Made by a program: the position numbers and the translations under genes | The notes under the pieces: generated by a model | Seen by the model: the letters and a program-made list of their open reading frames with translations, nothing else | Databases searched by the model: none | Told to the model about the DNA's origin: nothing | Shown: positions 16,360 to 23,376 of the stretch, one piece after another | How the letters are laid out: each line of letters begins with the position of its first letter | How positions within the stretch are numbered: the first letter of the stretch is position 1 | Assembly (NCBI GenBank): GCA_046484585.1 | Contig: JAWOIQ010000037.1 | Span: 1-25,236 of the forward strand | Direction of reading: 5' to 3' | Source: JAGXFP01 sp046484585 | GTDB taxonomy: Bacteria > Desulfobacterota > Desulfobulbia > Desulfobulbales > JAGXFP01 | DNA: 25,236 nt

Positions 16360-17672
16360 GGTATGCTTTTCCGGGAAAACGCTTTTTTTTTATTGTGCCG
16401 CTGGTTTTTTTATCTCTGCCGCTTTGGGCCGCGGCCCAGGCGGAGGAGTACAGTTTCGATTTGGGGGAATTCGAGAAAAAACCCTTCGAGTGGGGCGGCT
16501 ATCTTGAACTCAAATTTGAGCACAGCGACTTGAACCAGGACGGCGTCCTTTATTCCGCCAGCTTCCACAACGATCGCCGTTCCACCCTGGATCGTTTCGC
16601 TACAACCCTGCAACTCGACGGCAGTTACGCGAAAGGTATTGCCTCCTTCAACTGGCTGGGCCAGGCCACGGCCCGGCAAGATGATATCAGCTGGGACGAC
16701 AAGGCGGATATTTTCGAGGCCTATGCCAGTATCAAACCCACTCCAGTGGCCACGGTTGACCTGGGTAAAAAGGTCTTCAGATGGGGGAAGGGCTACGCCT
16801 GGAACCCGGCCGGTTTTATTGCCCGGCCCAAAGATCCCCTGAACCCGGAAGAGGCGCTGGAGGGCTATGTCGGGGCCGGCCTCGATCTGGTCAAGAGTTT
16901 TTCCGGGCCTTTGCGGACAGCGGCCCTTACGACGGTTGTGCTGCCGGTATGGCCGGGCGTCAATGAAGACTTTGGCGAAGTAAATCAGACAAACCTTGCC
17001 GCCAAACTCTATCTGCTCTACCGGGATACCGATTTCGATTTCATCTGGTATTCCGGCGATAGCCGACCCGCCGGCTATGGCATGGATTTCTCCCGCAATG
17101 TGACCCCGAACTTCGAAATCCACGGGGAACTTGCCCATGTCCCCAAACAGGAAACAATGGCACTCGCCGCTGACGGCTCAATTGCCCCCCGCAAGCGCGC
17201 TGACACCAGCTATCTTCTCGGCCTGCGCTATCTCACCAAGAACGAGCTCACCACCATTATAGAATTTTATCACAATGACGACGGCTATACCGGCGCCGAG
17301 TTGGATCTTTACTATCAATTATTGGTAGATGCCGAAAAGCTCTTTTCCGACAGTGGAGATCAGACCCTTTTCCGGAAAGCGGCCGCCGCCGGCTTAAACG
17401 GCTACCGGAAACCGCAGCCCGGCAGGAATTACCTCTACGTCAAGTTCTCCTTGAAAGAACCTTACGATCTCCTCTATTTCATCCCCGGCGCTACCGCCAT
17501 CGTCAACCTTGACGACAACAGCTACTCTCTCAGCCCGGAAGCTGTTTATACCGGCTTCACGAACTGGGAGATGCGGCTGCGCTTTTCGATTATTAACGGT
17601 GGGGTCTTCACCGAAAACGGCGAAAAACAGAACAGTAACAAGCTGGAATTGCGGGTGAGGTATTTTTTCTGA
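16356..17672 (+). CDS. Outer-membrane beta-barrel protein linked to an ABC/LolA-like transporter
   Basis: This 438-residue protein has a signal peptide (cleavage near AQA|EEYSF). It has alternating amphipathic strands with abundant Tyr/Trp/Asp/Gly turns (WGGYLELKFEHSDL, TLQLDGSYAKGIASFNWLGQA, YLLGLRYLTKNELTTIIEFYHN, WEMRLRFSIINGG). It ends in an aromatic C-terminal strand (LELRVRYFF) of the kind recognised by the Bam machinery. I do not recognise a named family with certainty. Translational coupling to the LolA-like gene argues that it is the outer-membrane end of the same pathway. It could be a receptor, an export pore or an acceptor scaffold. Confidence 0.75.
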   Translation: MRYAFPGKRFFFIVPLVFLSLPLWAAAQAEEYSFDLGEFEKKPFEWGGYLELKFEHSDLNQDGVLYSASFHNDRRSTLDRFATTLQLDGSYAKGIASFNWLGQATARQDDISWDDKADIFEAYASIKPTPVATVDLGKKVFRWGKGYAWNPAGFIARPKDPLNPEEALEGYVGAGLDLVKSFSGPLRTAALTTVVLPVWPGVNEDFGEVNQTNLAAKLYLLYRDTDFDFIWYSGDSRPAGYGMDFSRNVTPNFEIHGELAHVPKQETMALAADGSIAPRKRADTSYLLGLRYLTKNELTTIIEFYHNDDGYTGAELDLYYQLLVDAEKLFSDSGDQTLFRKAAAAGLNGYRKPQPGRNYLYVKFSLKEPYDLLYFIPGATAIVNLDDNSYSLSPEAVYTGFTNWEMRLRFSIINGGVFTENGEKQNSNKLELRVRYFF

Positions 17673-17740
17673 TGGACCCGGTTGACGAGAAGGCACTGCG
17701 CCGGGATTCAGCCGCAGCCTTAATACCGGAGATGACCTGA

Positions 17741-17860
17741 CGCCATCATTCCCGATACCGCTTCATTTTCCGCCACAGGGTTGAAGCGTCGATGCCGAGG
17801 AGTTGCGCGGCCCGGCTCTTGTTGCCATCGGTCAGGGTCAGAACTTTTTAAATCATGAAT
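17741..17860 (-). pseudogene. Duplicated 3' fragment of the sigma-54 response regulator gene
   Basis: These 120 bp match 19195-19314, the last 38 codons of the response regulator gene plus 5 bp beyond its stop, with three mismatches. The fragment encodes the Fis-type recognition helix region (NKSRAAQLLGIDASTLWRK) and the same stop, but the frame carries a TAA after Met-Ile, so it cannot be translated as part of a larger protein. It and the intact copy form 120-bp direct repeats bracketing the tandem array and the toxin-antitoxin pair. Confidence 0.9.
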
Positions 17861-17944
17861 GGAATCCCGGAAAGACTTTGGATAAAATGACTTATACCGC
17901 AAGGGTTCAGTTCAATCCTCCCTTGAGGAGGTGCTTCGCGGCAC

Positions 17945-18203
17945 ATAAGTTTCGTACGAGCAGACTAGCTGCTCAACTCAGCTTTATACCGCAAGGGCAT
18001 AAGTTTCGTATGAGCAGGCAAGCTGCTCGACTCAGCTTTATACCGCAAGGGCATAAGTTTCGTACGAGCAGGCAAGCTGCTCAACTCAGCTTTATACCGC
18101 AAGGGCATAAGTTTCATACGAGCAGGCAAGCTGCTCAACTCAGCTTTATACCGCAAGGGCATAAGTTTCGTACGAGCAGGCAAGCTGCTCAACTCAGCTT
18201 TAA
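17945..18203. repeat. Five-unit 54-bp tandem repeat array
   Basis: Units begin at 17945, 17999, 18053, 18107 and 18161, exactly 54 bp apart, with only a few substitutions between them. Each unit contains the hairpin GAGCAG-GCAAG-CTGCTC, and all but the last are followed by TTTATACCGCAAGGGC. The last unit is cut short at its 3' end just before the vapC stop. A partial unit (TATACCGCAAGGG) precedes the array near 17892. There are no unique spacers, so it is not a CRISPR. Confidence 0.95.
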
Positions 18204-18209
18204 CCGATT

Positions 18210-18611
18210 TTATGGAAGCCAGAGGATTTCGACTTCCTTTTCCAGCTGCTTGAACTCCGGGTCGCCGGTGAGAACTGCGGCATTATTCTTCAGGCCAAGA
18301 GCTGCCGCAAAACAATCCGCGTAGGCAACTCTGTATTTTCCCTTCAATGCCGCCGCTTCCTTGGTCAACGACCAGTCCGCATCGATCAACCGCAGGGGAT
18401 AACCCGCCAAGAGTTCTATAACCCCTTCGGCCACTTCGCTCCCCTGTTCACGCAAAGTGATATAATAAATCTCGCCCAGGTTGATCACGCTCAGAAATCC
18501 CTTGGCCCTGCCCTTTAGAATATCGCGCAGAACCCGCTCGACCAGATCCGCCCCCGGTTCATCCTCCAGGAAGGCCAGAAGGCTGTAACTGTCAAAGACA
18601 TACTTCTTCAC
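18210..18611 (-). CDS. vapC: PIN-domain toxin (VapC family)
   Basis: This 133-residue PIN-domain ribonuclease is the toxin half of a type II toxin-antitoxin pair. Acidic metal-binding residues fit the family: D7 in YVFDSYSLL, E47 in NLGEIYY, D99 in AYADCFAAA and D117 in LTGDPEF. VapC toxins typically cut initiator tRNA or rRNA; the target here is not deducible. The start overlaps the antitoxin stop by 4 nt. The tandem array begins immediately downstream of its stop and would be part of a read-through transcript. Confidence 0.9.
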   Translation of the reverse strand: MKKYVFDSYSLLAFLEDEPGADLVERVLRDILKGRAKGFLSVINLGEIYYITLREQGSEVAEGVIELLAGYPLRLIDADWSLTKEAAALKGKYRVAYADCFAAALGLKNNAAVLTGDPEFKQLEKEVEILWLP

Positions 18612-18838
18612 TTATCCGCCTCGAACTTCCGGTCGGCCAGCAACGATTTCAGAACTTTCCCCTTGCTTTTAAGGAAACCCCGGCCGGCTTCGAGAAAATC
18701 ATCCGGCAAAGGCTCCATGATGATCTTGCCGTTTTTCTCCTCGACCTTCAGACGAGTGCCTTGATGGATATTCAGTTTCTTCCGCATCCGAGCCGGAATG
18801 GTAACTTGACCTTTAATGGTGGTAGTTGTAGTGGGCAT
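18608..18838 (-). CDS. vapB: AbrB/MazE-type antitoxin of the PIN toxin
   Basis: This 76-residue protein has an N-terminal SpoVT/AbrB swapped-hairpin DNA-binding domain (TTIKGQVTIPARMRKKLNIHQGTRLKVEEKNGKIIMEPL) and a C-terminal tail (about 45-76) that should wrap the PIN toxin. It is expected to neutralise the toxin and repress the operon. GGAGAA precedes the ATG. An inverted repeat in the promoter region is a likely operator. Confidence 0.88.
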   Translation of the reverse strand: MPTTTTTIKGQVTIPARMRKKLNIHQGTRLKVEEKNGKIIMEPLPDDFLEAGRGFLKSKGKVLKSLLADRKFEADK

Positions 18839-18852
18839 GACACATTCTCCAT

Positions 18853-18880
18853 GTATTACCTTTTATTGAAAACGTAATAC
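18853..18880. promoter_or_regulatory. Candidate autoregulatory operator of the toxin-antitoxin operon
   Basis: The inverted repeat GTATTAC (18853-18859) and GTAATAC (18874-18880), separated by 14 bp, lies 15 bp upstream of the antitoxin ATG. This is where AbrB-type antitoxins usually bind their own promoter. No experiment is implied. Confidence 0.5.
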
Positions 18881-19054
18881 CAACGCCGAATTAATTCAAG
18901 TTATTTTGCCGAATTCCCTGCCTTGAAAAGAGTGGAAAAATACCTGAATCCGTGACGGCTTCGCGGGGAATTCCACTTTATCAGTTTGTAATTAGATAAG
19001 ATAATCGTTTTCCCCTGGATTGCCGGGGTACACCCCGCCGCCCTGCGGGGCGCC

Positions 19055-19141
19055 CGATAACGGCGCATCTGCCGCGTTGGCAACTCGTTGATATACCATC
19101 AGTATTATCGACATCGTTGCCGTCTTGCATCTGCACCGTTC
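19055..19141. repeat. Palindromic element near the response regulator 3' end
   Basis: The arms CGATAACGGCGCATCTGC and GCATCTGCACCGTTCTCG are imperfectly complementary. Inner parts pair as GGCAAC/GTTGCC and GTTGATA/TATCGAC around a short ACCATCAGT centre. It shares the design of the elements at 4226, 11273 and 20567 (long imperfect hairpin, gene 3' end) but not their sequence. Confidence 0.6.
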
Positions 19142-19199
19142 TCGAACGCTCACGGATTCAGGAAACAGGCAGTGTATCCACCGAACTTCCCCGCCGCCA

Positions 19200-20534
19200 T
19201 CATTCCCGATACCGCTTCATTTTCCGCCACAGGGTTGAAGCATCGATGCCGAGGAGTTGCGCGGCCCGGCTCTTGTTGCCATCGGTCAGGGCCAGAACTT
19301 TTTTAATCATGAATTTTTCCATTTCTTCAAGCGGCATGACCGGCAGCTCTCCGGCCTGGAAACCCTGGCCGGTTTCGGCGACTTCCGGGGGCAGCGAGCC
19401 GGGCTGGAGAGATTCTCCCTGCTCCATGATAATGGCCCGGCTGATACAGTTTTCCAGCTCCCTGACGTTTCCCGGCCATGAATAGCCGGTAAGCAGGGTC
19501 ATCGCCTTATTGCTGATCGAGGTGATTTCCTTGTCATATTCGGCGGAGATTTTTTTCAAAAACCAGTAGGCCAGTTCGGGGATGTCTTCCTGGCGCTCCC
19601 GAAGAGGGGGGATGGTGATATCCATCACGTTGAGCCTGTAAAAGAGATCGGCCCGGAAATTCCCCTTTTCCACCTCTTCCTTGAGCTCGGCGTTACTGGC
19701 GCTGATTATCCGGATATCCGCGTGCAATTCCCGGCCGCCGCCCACTCTCATGAAGGTGCCTTCCTGGAGCGCCCGCAAAAGCTTGATCTGCAGGGCATGA
19801 CTAGTGTTGTTGATTTCATCCAGAAAGAGGGTGCCGCCCGAGGCCAGCTCGAAAAGCCCCTTTTTTTCCTTATCCGCGCCGGTGAAAGCCCCCTTTTCAT
19901 GGCCGAACAGTTCCGATTCGAGCAAGGATTCGTTTAGAGCGCCGCAGTTGACCGCCAGGAAGCGGCGCTCCGCCCGTTTACTGGCCCGGTGGACAAGCCT
20001 GGCGGTCAATTCCTTGCCTGTCCCGGTTTCCCCCTGGATGAGGATCGATACGTCAAGGGGCGCCGCCCGCTCAATCTTGGCCCTGACCGCCTGCATCGCG
20101 GCGGACTTGCCGATAAAATCATGGGCACGCAGGGTGACGACAGCCGCGGCCAGTTCGCGGTTTTTTTCGATCAAGCCGTAATGCTTGACGGCTTTTCGGG
20201 TCACCAGGAACAATTCCTCGGGATCGAAGGGTTTCTGGATATAATCGTATGCCCCGATTTTCATGGCCTCGATGGCCGAGTCGACCGTGCCGTGGCCGGT
20301 TATGATAATTACCGGCAGTTCCCGGTCCTGTCCCTGACAAGCTTTCAGCACCTCCTTGCCGTCGATATCGGGCATTTTCAGATCGGTAATCACCGTCTCG
20401 AATTTTTCATTTTCCAGGTGGAGCAGGGCCTCCCGGCCATTACCGCATGAGGTTACCCCATAACCCCTGCTCGTAAAAACTTCTTCGAGCAGCTCCCTCT
20501 GCCTCAGATCATCGTCGACAATCAACAGGTTCAT
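19200..20534 (-). CDS. Sigma-54-dependent response regulator (NtrC family)
   Basis: This 444-residue bacterial enhancer-binding protein has a receiver domain at 1-116 with phospho-acceptor D51 (VITDLKMPD), T79 and K101. The AAA+ domain follows, with Walker A GETGTGKE (168-175), the sigma-54 contact loop GAFTGA (215-220), Walker B GGTLFLDE (233-240) and the R-finger region FRADLFYRLNV. A Fis-type helix-turn-helix (about 405-440, NKSRAAQLLGIDASTLWRKMKRY) ends the protein. It is the last gene of the PhnD-like/kinase/regulator operon, 185 nt after the kinase because a palindromic repeat sits between them. I infer that it binds the TTGCA-N3-TGCAA palindromes near 24915-24945 and 23276-23288. Its 3' end is duplicated at 17741. 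Confidence 0.95.
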   Translation of the reverse strand: MNLLIVDDDLRQRELLEEVFTSRGYGVTSCGNGREALLHLENEKFETVITDLKMPDIDGKEVLKACQGQDRELPVIIITGHGTVDSAIEAMKIGAYDYIQKPFDPEELFLVTRKAVKHYGLIEKNRELAAAVVTLRAHDFIGKSAAMQAVRAKIERAAPLDVSILIQGETGTGKELTARLVHRASKRAERRFLAVNCGALNESLLESELFGHEKGAFTGADKEKKGLFELASGGTLFLDEINNTSHALQIKLLRALQEGTFMRVGGGRELHADIRIISASNAELKEEVEKGNFRADLFYRLNVMDITIPPLRERQEDIPELAYWFLKKISAEYDKEITSISNKAMTLLTGYSWPGNVRELENCISRAIIMEQGESLQPGSLPPEVAETGQGFQAGELPVMPLEEMEKFMIKKVLALTDGNKSRAAQLLGIDASTLWRKMKRYRE

Positions 20535-20566
20535 CTATCGCAACCTCACAGGGTGTTATCTTTTTC

Positions 20567-20723
20567 GTAACCGTTCACCGGGGCGGATGCCAAAGTATCC
20601 AAAAACGCCGGACTGTAACCCGTTCAGCAGTGGTGCAGATTTGGACAAGCGGACCGGCGCTGCGTACCTCGTGTACGTAAGCCGGGCCGATCGTCCGAAG
20701 ATGCGGTGCTGCTGAACGGTTAC
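20567..20723 (-). repeat. 157-bp palindromic repeat element, copy 2
   Basis: This is the inverse of the element at 11273-11430, nearly identical over its length with small differences. Read on the minus strand it starts GTAACCGTTCAGCAGCACC, so it has the same orientation relative to the upstream gene as copy 1. The kinase stop codon TAA is the second to fourth base of the element. It fills most of the kinase-regulator gap and could form a strong intra-operon hairpin. Confidence 0.85.
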
Positions 20724-22432
20724 TCTTTTTCGGGCAACAACACCGTAAATACAGTTCCGCCGCCTTCCCTGGTCTCGACATCGATGGAACCGTCGGCTTC
20801 GGCCACTATGCCCGCGCAAATGGAGAGGCCGAGGCCGGTGCCTTCGCCGACGGGTTTAGTGGTATAAAAAGGATCGAAAATTTTCTGGTGATAGCCGGGC
20901 TCTATGCCGGGACCGTTATCGGCAACCGAAAAATAGATGTTTTTGCCGGCCCGGCCGGTGGAGACCCGGACCCGGTCCGCCCTTGGCGTGGTCTGCAACG
21001 CATTGAGCAGCAGATTGAATACAACCTGCTCGATTTTACCGGCATCGGCATAGACCGAGTACTCGCCGGACGGCTCGAATTCGATTTTAGTGTGCTGATT
21101 ATCGGCTTGAAAGCGCAGCATGGCGATAACTTTTTCCAGAAGGGGCGAAAGGGGGAATTCTTCCGGTTCGGCGCCTGAGCTCCGGGAAAAATCCAGGAGC
21201 CCTTTGACAATGTCGCTGCATTTGCGCGCCTGCTCGACGATAACCGCCACCCGCCTTTCAATCTCTTCACCCGGGGTGTCCGGCCGGATCAGGCGTGCAT
21301 AGCCGAGGATATTGGAGAGCGGATTGTTGATTTCATGGGCCACGCCTGCCGCCAGCTGGCCGATGGTGGCCAGTTTCTCTGTATGGCAGTATATTTCCTG
21401 GCGTTTTTTTTCAAGGGTGATATCCCGGAAGGTCTGGACCCCGCCCACCGCCTCGCCGTTGACGTCGAAGAGCATGGCCGAACTGACGGAGACATTGAGG
21501 GTCCTGCCGTCCCTGGTTTTCAGGATGGTCTCCTTGTTGCGCACGGTTTCGCCCCGATTGTTGAGGGCGCAGGCATCCTTGCAGAGGGTCGACTGGAAAA
21601 GATCGGAACATTTGACCCCCGTGGCCTCCCCCTCGGTAAAGAGGGTGATGTCGGTGGCCGACTGGTTGAAGGAGACGATCACCCCATGGTTGTCGGTGAC
21701 GAAGAGGCCGTCGGCGATACTGTCGACGATGGCGGCGAGTTTGTTCTGTTCAAGTTCGAGTTTTTCCTGCTGTGCCTGAATGTCCTCGAAATTGCGCCGA
21801 ATGGTATCGGCCATGCTGTTGAAGGAGTGGCCGATGGTGGCGAATTCGGCGGGCTCGGTGATGGTGATCTTTTCATTCAAATTTCCCCGGCGGAACTTTT
21901 CCATGGCCCGGTTGAGCAGGAGAAGGGGATCGGTAACCGCCTTCTTCAGGGCCAGATTGCCCATAACGATACCGAGCAGATGAAACAGAACGACGGCGGC
22001 AAAAGTGGCGAACAACAGATAGCGGGAGATGGCATTGACCCTGGCGGTCGAGAGAGTGATCCGGATTTCTCCGAAGGTATCCCGGCCGAGGGTGATTGCC
22101 CTGGTGACCACCAGGTTTTCCCGTTCCCGGCCGGCAATCGCTCCCGCGGCGGCGAGCATTTCATTGTCGGCCCGGCGGATTTCCACCCCGGTTATGGCCG
22201 GATCACTGACAATGTCCCGGACATAGCGTTCCATGGTGGCGTAGTCGTGGACCATTGCCGCGTCCAGGGTGACCGCGGCCAGAATGCCGGCCAGCGCCTC
22301 CCCCTTGTTATTGAGATCGGAGAGCAGGATCATCCTTTCTGCTTTGACCAGGAGCAGGCCGAGGAGAATCGCCGAGACGATTGCCAGCAGGTTCAGGCGC
22401 TTAATGAAAATCTTCCTGAGGGGAGTGCTCAT
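20720..22432 (-). CDS. Membrane sensor histidine kinase with HAMP and Cys-containing PAS domain
   Basis: This 570-residue kinase pairs with the downstream sigma-54 regulator. It has TM1 at about 10-30, a periplasmic sensor region (31-136), TM2 at about 137-159, HAMP (160-212), a coiled linker, and a PAS domain (about 232-340) containing C275-x8-C284-x3-C288. The HisKA domain carries H366 in VAHEINNPL, and the ATPase domain shows N box NLLLNAL, DNGPGIEPG and GTGLGLSI. The start overlaps the binding-protein gene by 4 nt, so the periplasmic binding protein probably delivers the signal to the kinase, as AioX does for AioS. The Cys cluster may add redox or metal sensing. The stop codon comes from the palindromic element. 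Confidence 0.94.
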   Translation of the reverse strand: MSTPLRKIFIKRLNLLAIVSAILLGLLLVKAERMILLSDLNNKGEALAGILAAVTLDAAMVHDYATMERYVRDIVSDPAITGVEIRRADNEMLAAAGAIAGRERENLVVTRAITLGRDTFGEIRITLSTARVNAISRYLLFATFAAVVLFHLLGIVMGNLALKKAVTDPLLLLNRAMEKFRRGNLNEKITITEPAEFATIGHSFNSMADTIRRNFEDIQAQQEKLELEQNKLAAIVDSIADGLFVTDNHGVIVSFNQSATDITLFTEGEATGVKCSDLFQSTLCKDACALNNRGETVRNKETILKTRDGRTLNVSVSSAMLFDVNGEAVGGVQTFRDITLEKKRQEIYCHTEKLATIGQLAAGVAHEINNPLSNILGYARLIRPDTPGEEIERRVAVIVEQARKCSDIVKGLLDFSRSSGAEPEEFPLSPLLEKVIAMLRFQADNQHTKIEFEPSGEYSVYADAGKIEQVVFNLLLNALQTTPRADRVRVSTGRAGKNIYFSVADNGPGIEPGYHQKIFDPFYTTKPVGEGTGLGLSICAGIVAEADGSIDVETREGGGTVFTVLLPEKE

Positions 22433-23253
22433 CGGGATTCGATAAATTTCATGATTTGTCTCGCCTCGTCAAAATCGGCATCGCCGACCGGTTCGAAGCC
22501 AAGGAGCTGATCGTTGATCCGGTCGAGGATCCCGCGATCGTCGAGGGCCAGCAGGCTCCGCCGCAGGCTCTCCTTTAATTCCTTATCGAGACTGGTTCGG
22601 CAGACCAGGACATGGGGGGGGATCGTGAACGGGCCGGCCAATACCCGCAAGGGGCGGTCGGCGTATTTATCGAAAACATCCTGCCGGGCTCCTCCCGCCG
22701 AGAAATCGCCATGCAAGACCGAGAGGATGACGTTATCGTGGCTTTTGACAAAATCATAGGCGGCAAAATCATGCAGGGACAATCCGTTTTGATTGAGGAG
22801 CCAGCGCGGCATGAAATGGCTGCCGAACGACTGATGATCGCCAAAGGCAAAAGTTTCGCCCTTGAGGTCTTGGATGGTTTTAAACGGCGCCTTATCAAGA
22901 CAGACCAGAACGACCTTGTCATTCTTGTCGTCCCTGACCTTAAACCGGGCCAAAAGCTCGATCCCGCCGAATTTATCGTGGGCGCGGACATATGGAGAAG
23001 GTCCCGCGAAGCCCAGATCGGCCTCGCCGGTGCCGATCGCCTTGACGTGGGCCAGGTAGGTGGGGGCTATCCGGATAGAGATCCGGGTCCCGGTTTCCCG
23101 GGCCAGATAGGAGGCCAGGGGTTCGAATCTCTTATGGATATCGGCCGGATTGGTAAAGGGATGGGTGCTGAAAATCAACTCCCGGCAATGACCGGTCCCG
23201 GTGAGCAGGATGAAGAGAACAAAAACATGGAGATATTTCTGCAGGTTTCTCAT
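22429..23253 (-). CDS. PhnD-like periplasmic binding protein of a three-component sensor
   Basis: This 274-residue substrate-binding protein is of the PhnD/SsuA/transferrin-like type 2 fold. A signal peptide (MRNLQKYLHVFVLFILLTGTGHC) ends near a Cys, so it could be a lipoprotein. Family motifs are FSTHPFTNPADIHKRFEPLASYL, IRIAPTYLAHVKAIGTGEADLGFAGPSPYV, the DLKGETFAFGDHQSFGSHFMPRWLL core and a VLVCRTSLDKEL late block. No ABC permease or ATPase is nearby; instead it overlaps a kinase gene, so it is a sensor rather than a transporter. The start at 23253 is chosen for the signal peptide; the longer frame to 23334 runs into a terminator hairpin. The ligand is unknown (oxyanion such as phosphonate, arsenite or selenium/sulfur species are possibilities). 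Confidence 0.86.
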   Translation of the reverse strand: MRNLQKYLHVFVLFILLTGTGHCRELIFSTHPFTNPADIHKRFEPLASYLARETGTRISIRIAPTYLAHVKAIGTGEADLGFAGPSPYVRAHDKFGGIELLARFKVRDDKNDKVVLVCLDKAPFKTIQDLKGETFAFGDHQSFGSHFMPRWLLNQNGLSLHDFAAYDFVKSHDNVILSVLHGDFSAGGARQDVFDKYADRPLRVLAGPFTIPPHVLVCRTSLDKELKESLRRSLLALDDRGILDRINDQLLGFEPVGDADFDEARQIMKFIESR

Positions 23254-23275
23254 GGGGATATCTAAGCGGAAAATA

Positions 23276-23288
23276 TTGCAAAATGCAA
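23276..23288. promoter_or_regulatory. TTGCA-N3-TGCAA palindrome ahead of the sensor operon
   Basis: A perfect 5-3-5 palindrome lies 22 nt upstream of the binding-protein ATG. It matches the two palindromes upstream of the selenoprotein promoter, and the following AAAAG is also shared. Its promoter-proximal position suggests autoregulation by the operon's own regulator. Confidence 0.6.
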
Positions 23289-23307
23289 TAAAAAGAAGCC
23301 GCCCACC

Positions 23308-23343
23308 AAAAAACGGCTGAGCATGATGGAACATGCTCAGCCG
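23308..23343 (-). terminator. Rho-independent terminator of the selenocysteine rhodanese gene
   Basis: A perfect 12-bp stem CGGCTGAGCATG / CATGCTCAGCCG with a 6-nt loop is followed on the minus strand by six T. It lies 33 nt after the rhodanese stop and separates that gene from the sensor operon. Confidence 0.93.
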
Positions 23344-23376
23344 CTGGTTTAGTTCATATTAAAGGAGAGCGGTCAT

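Larger units (their letters stand above)
17673..18209. other. Intergenic plasticity region without an intact gene
   Basis: This 537-nt stretch holds a duplicated gene fragment (17741-17860) and a 54-bp tandem array (about 17945-18203). Long open frames exist on both strands across the array only because 54 is a multiple of three. Neither has a ribosome-binding site or a credible protein sequence. Confidence 0.7.
18839..19199. other. 361-nt non-coding stretch between vapB and the response regulator
   Basis: It contains the vapB operator, a short GC-rich palindrome (CGCCGCCCTGCGGGGCG near 19036), the palindromic element at 19055 and the 5-bp flank of the 120-bp direct repeat. I see no gene. 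Confidence 0.6.

Noticed and set aside
17945..18203. CRISPR array
   Set aside because: Units are contiguous with no unique spacers and no cas genes nearby.
17803..18324. 173-codon plus-strand frame and a 75-codon minus-strand frame across the tandem array
   Set aside because: They stay open only because the 54-bp unit is a multiple of three; neither has a ribosome-binding site, and the plus-strand frame runs into antisense of vapC.
23288..23306. Sigma-54 promoter for the sensor operon (GG...TTGC on the minus strand)
   Set aside because: The GG and GC doublets are 12 bp apart instead of the required 10.
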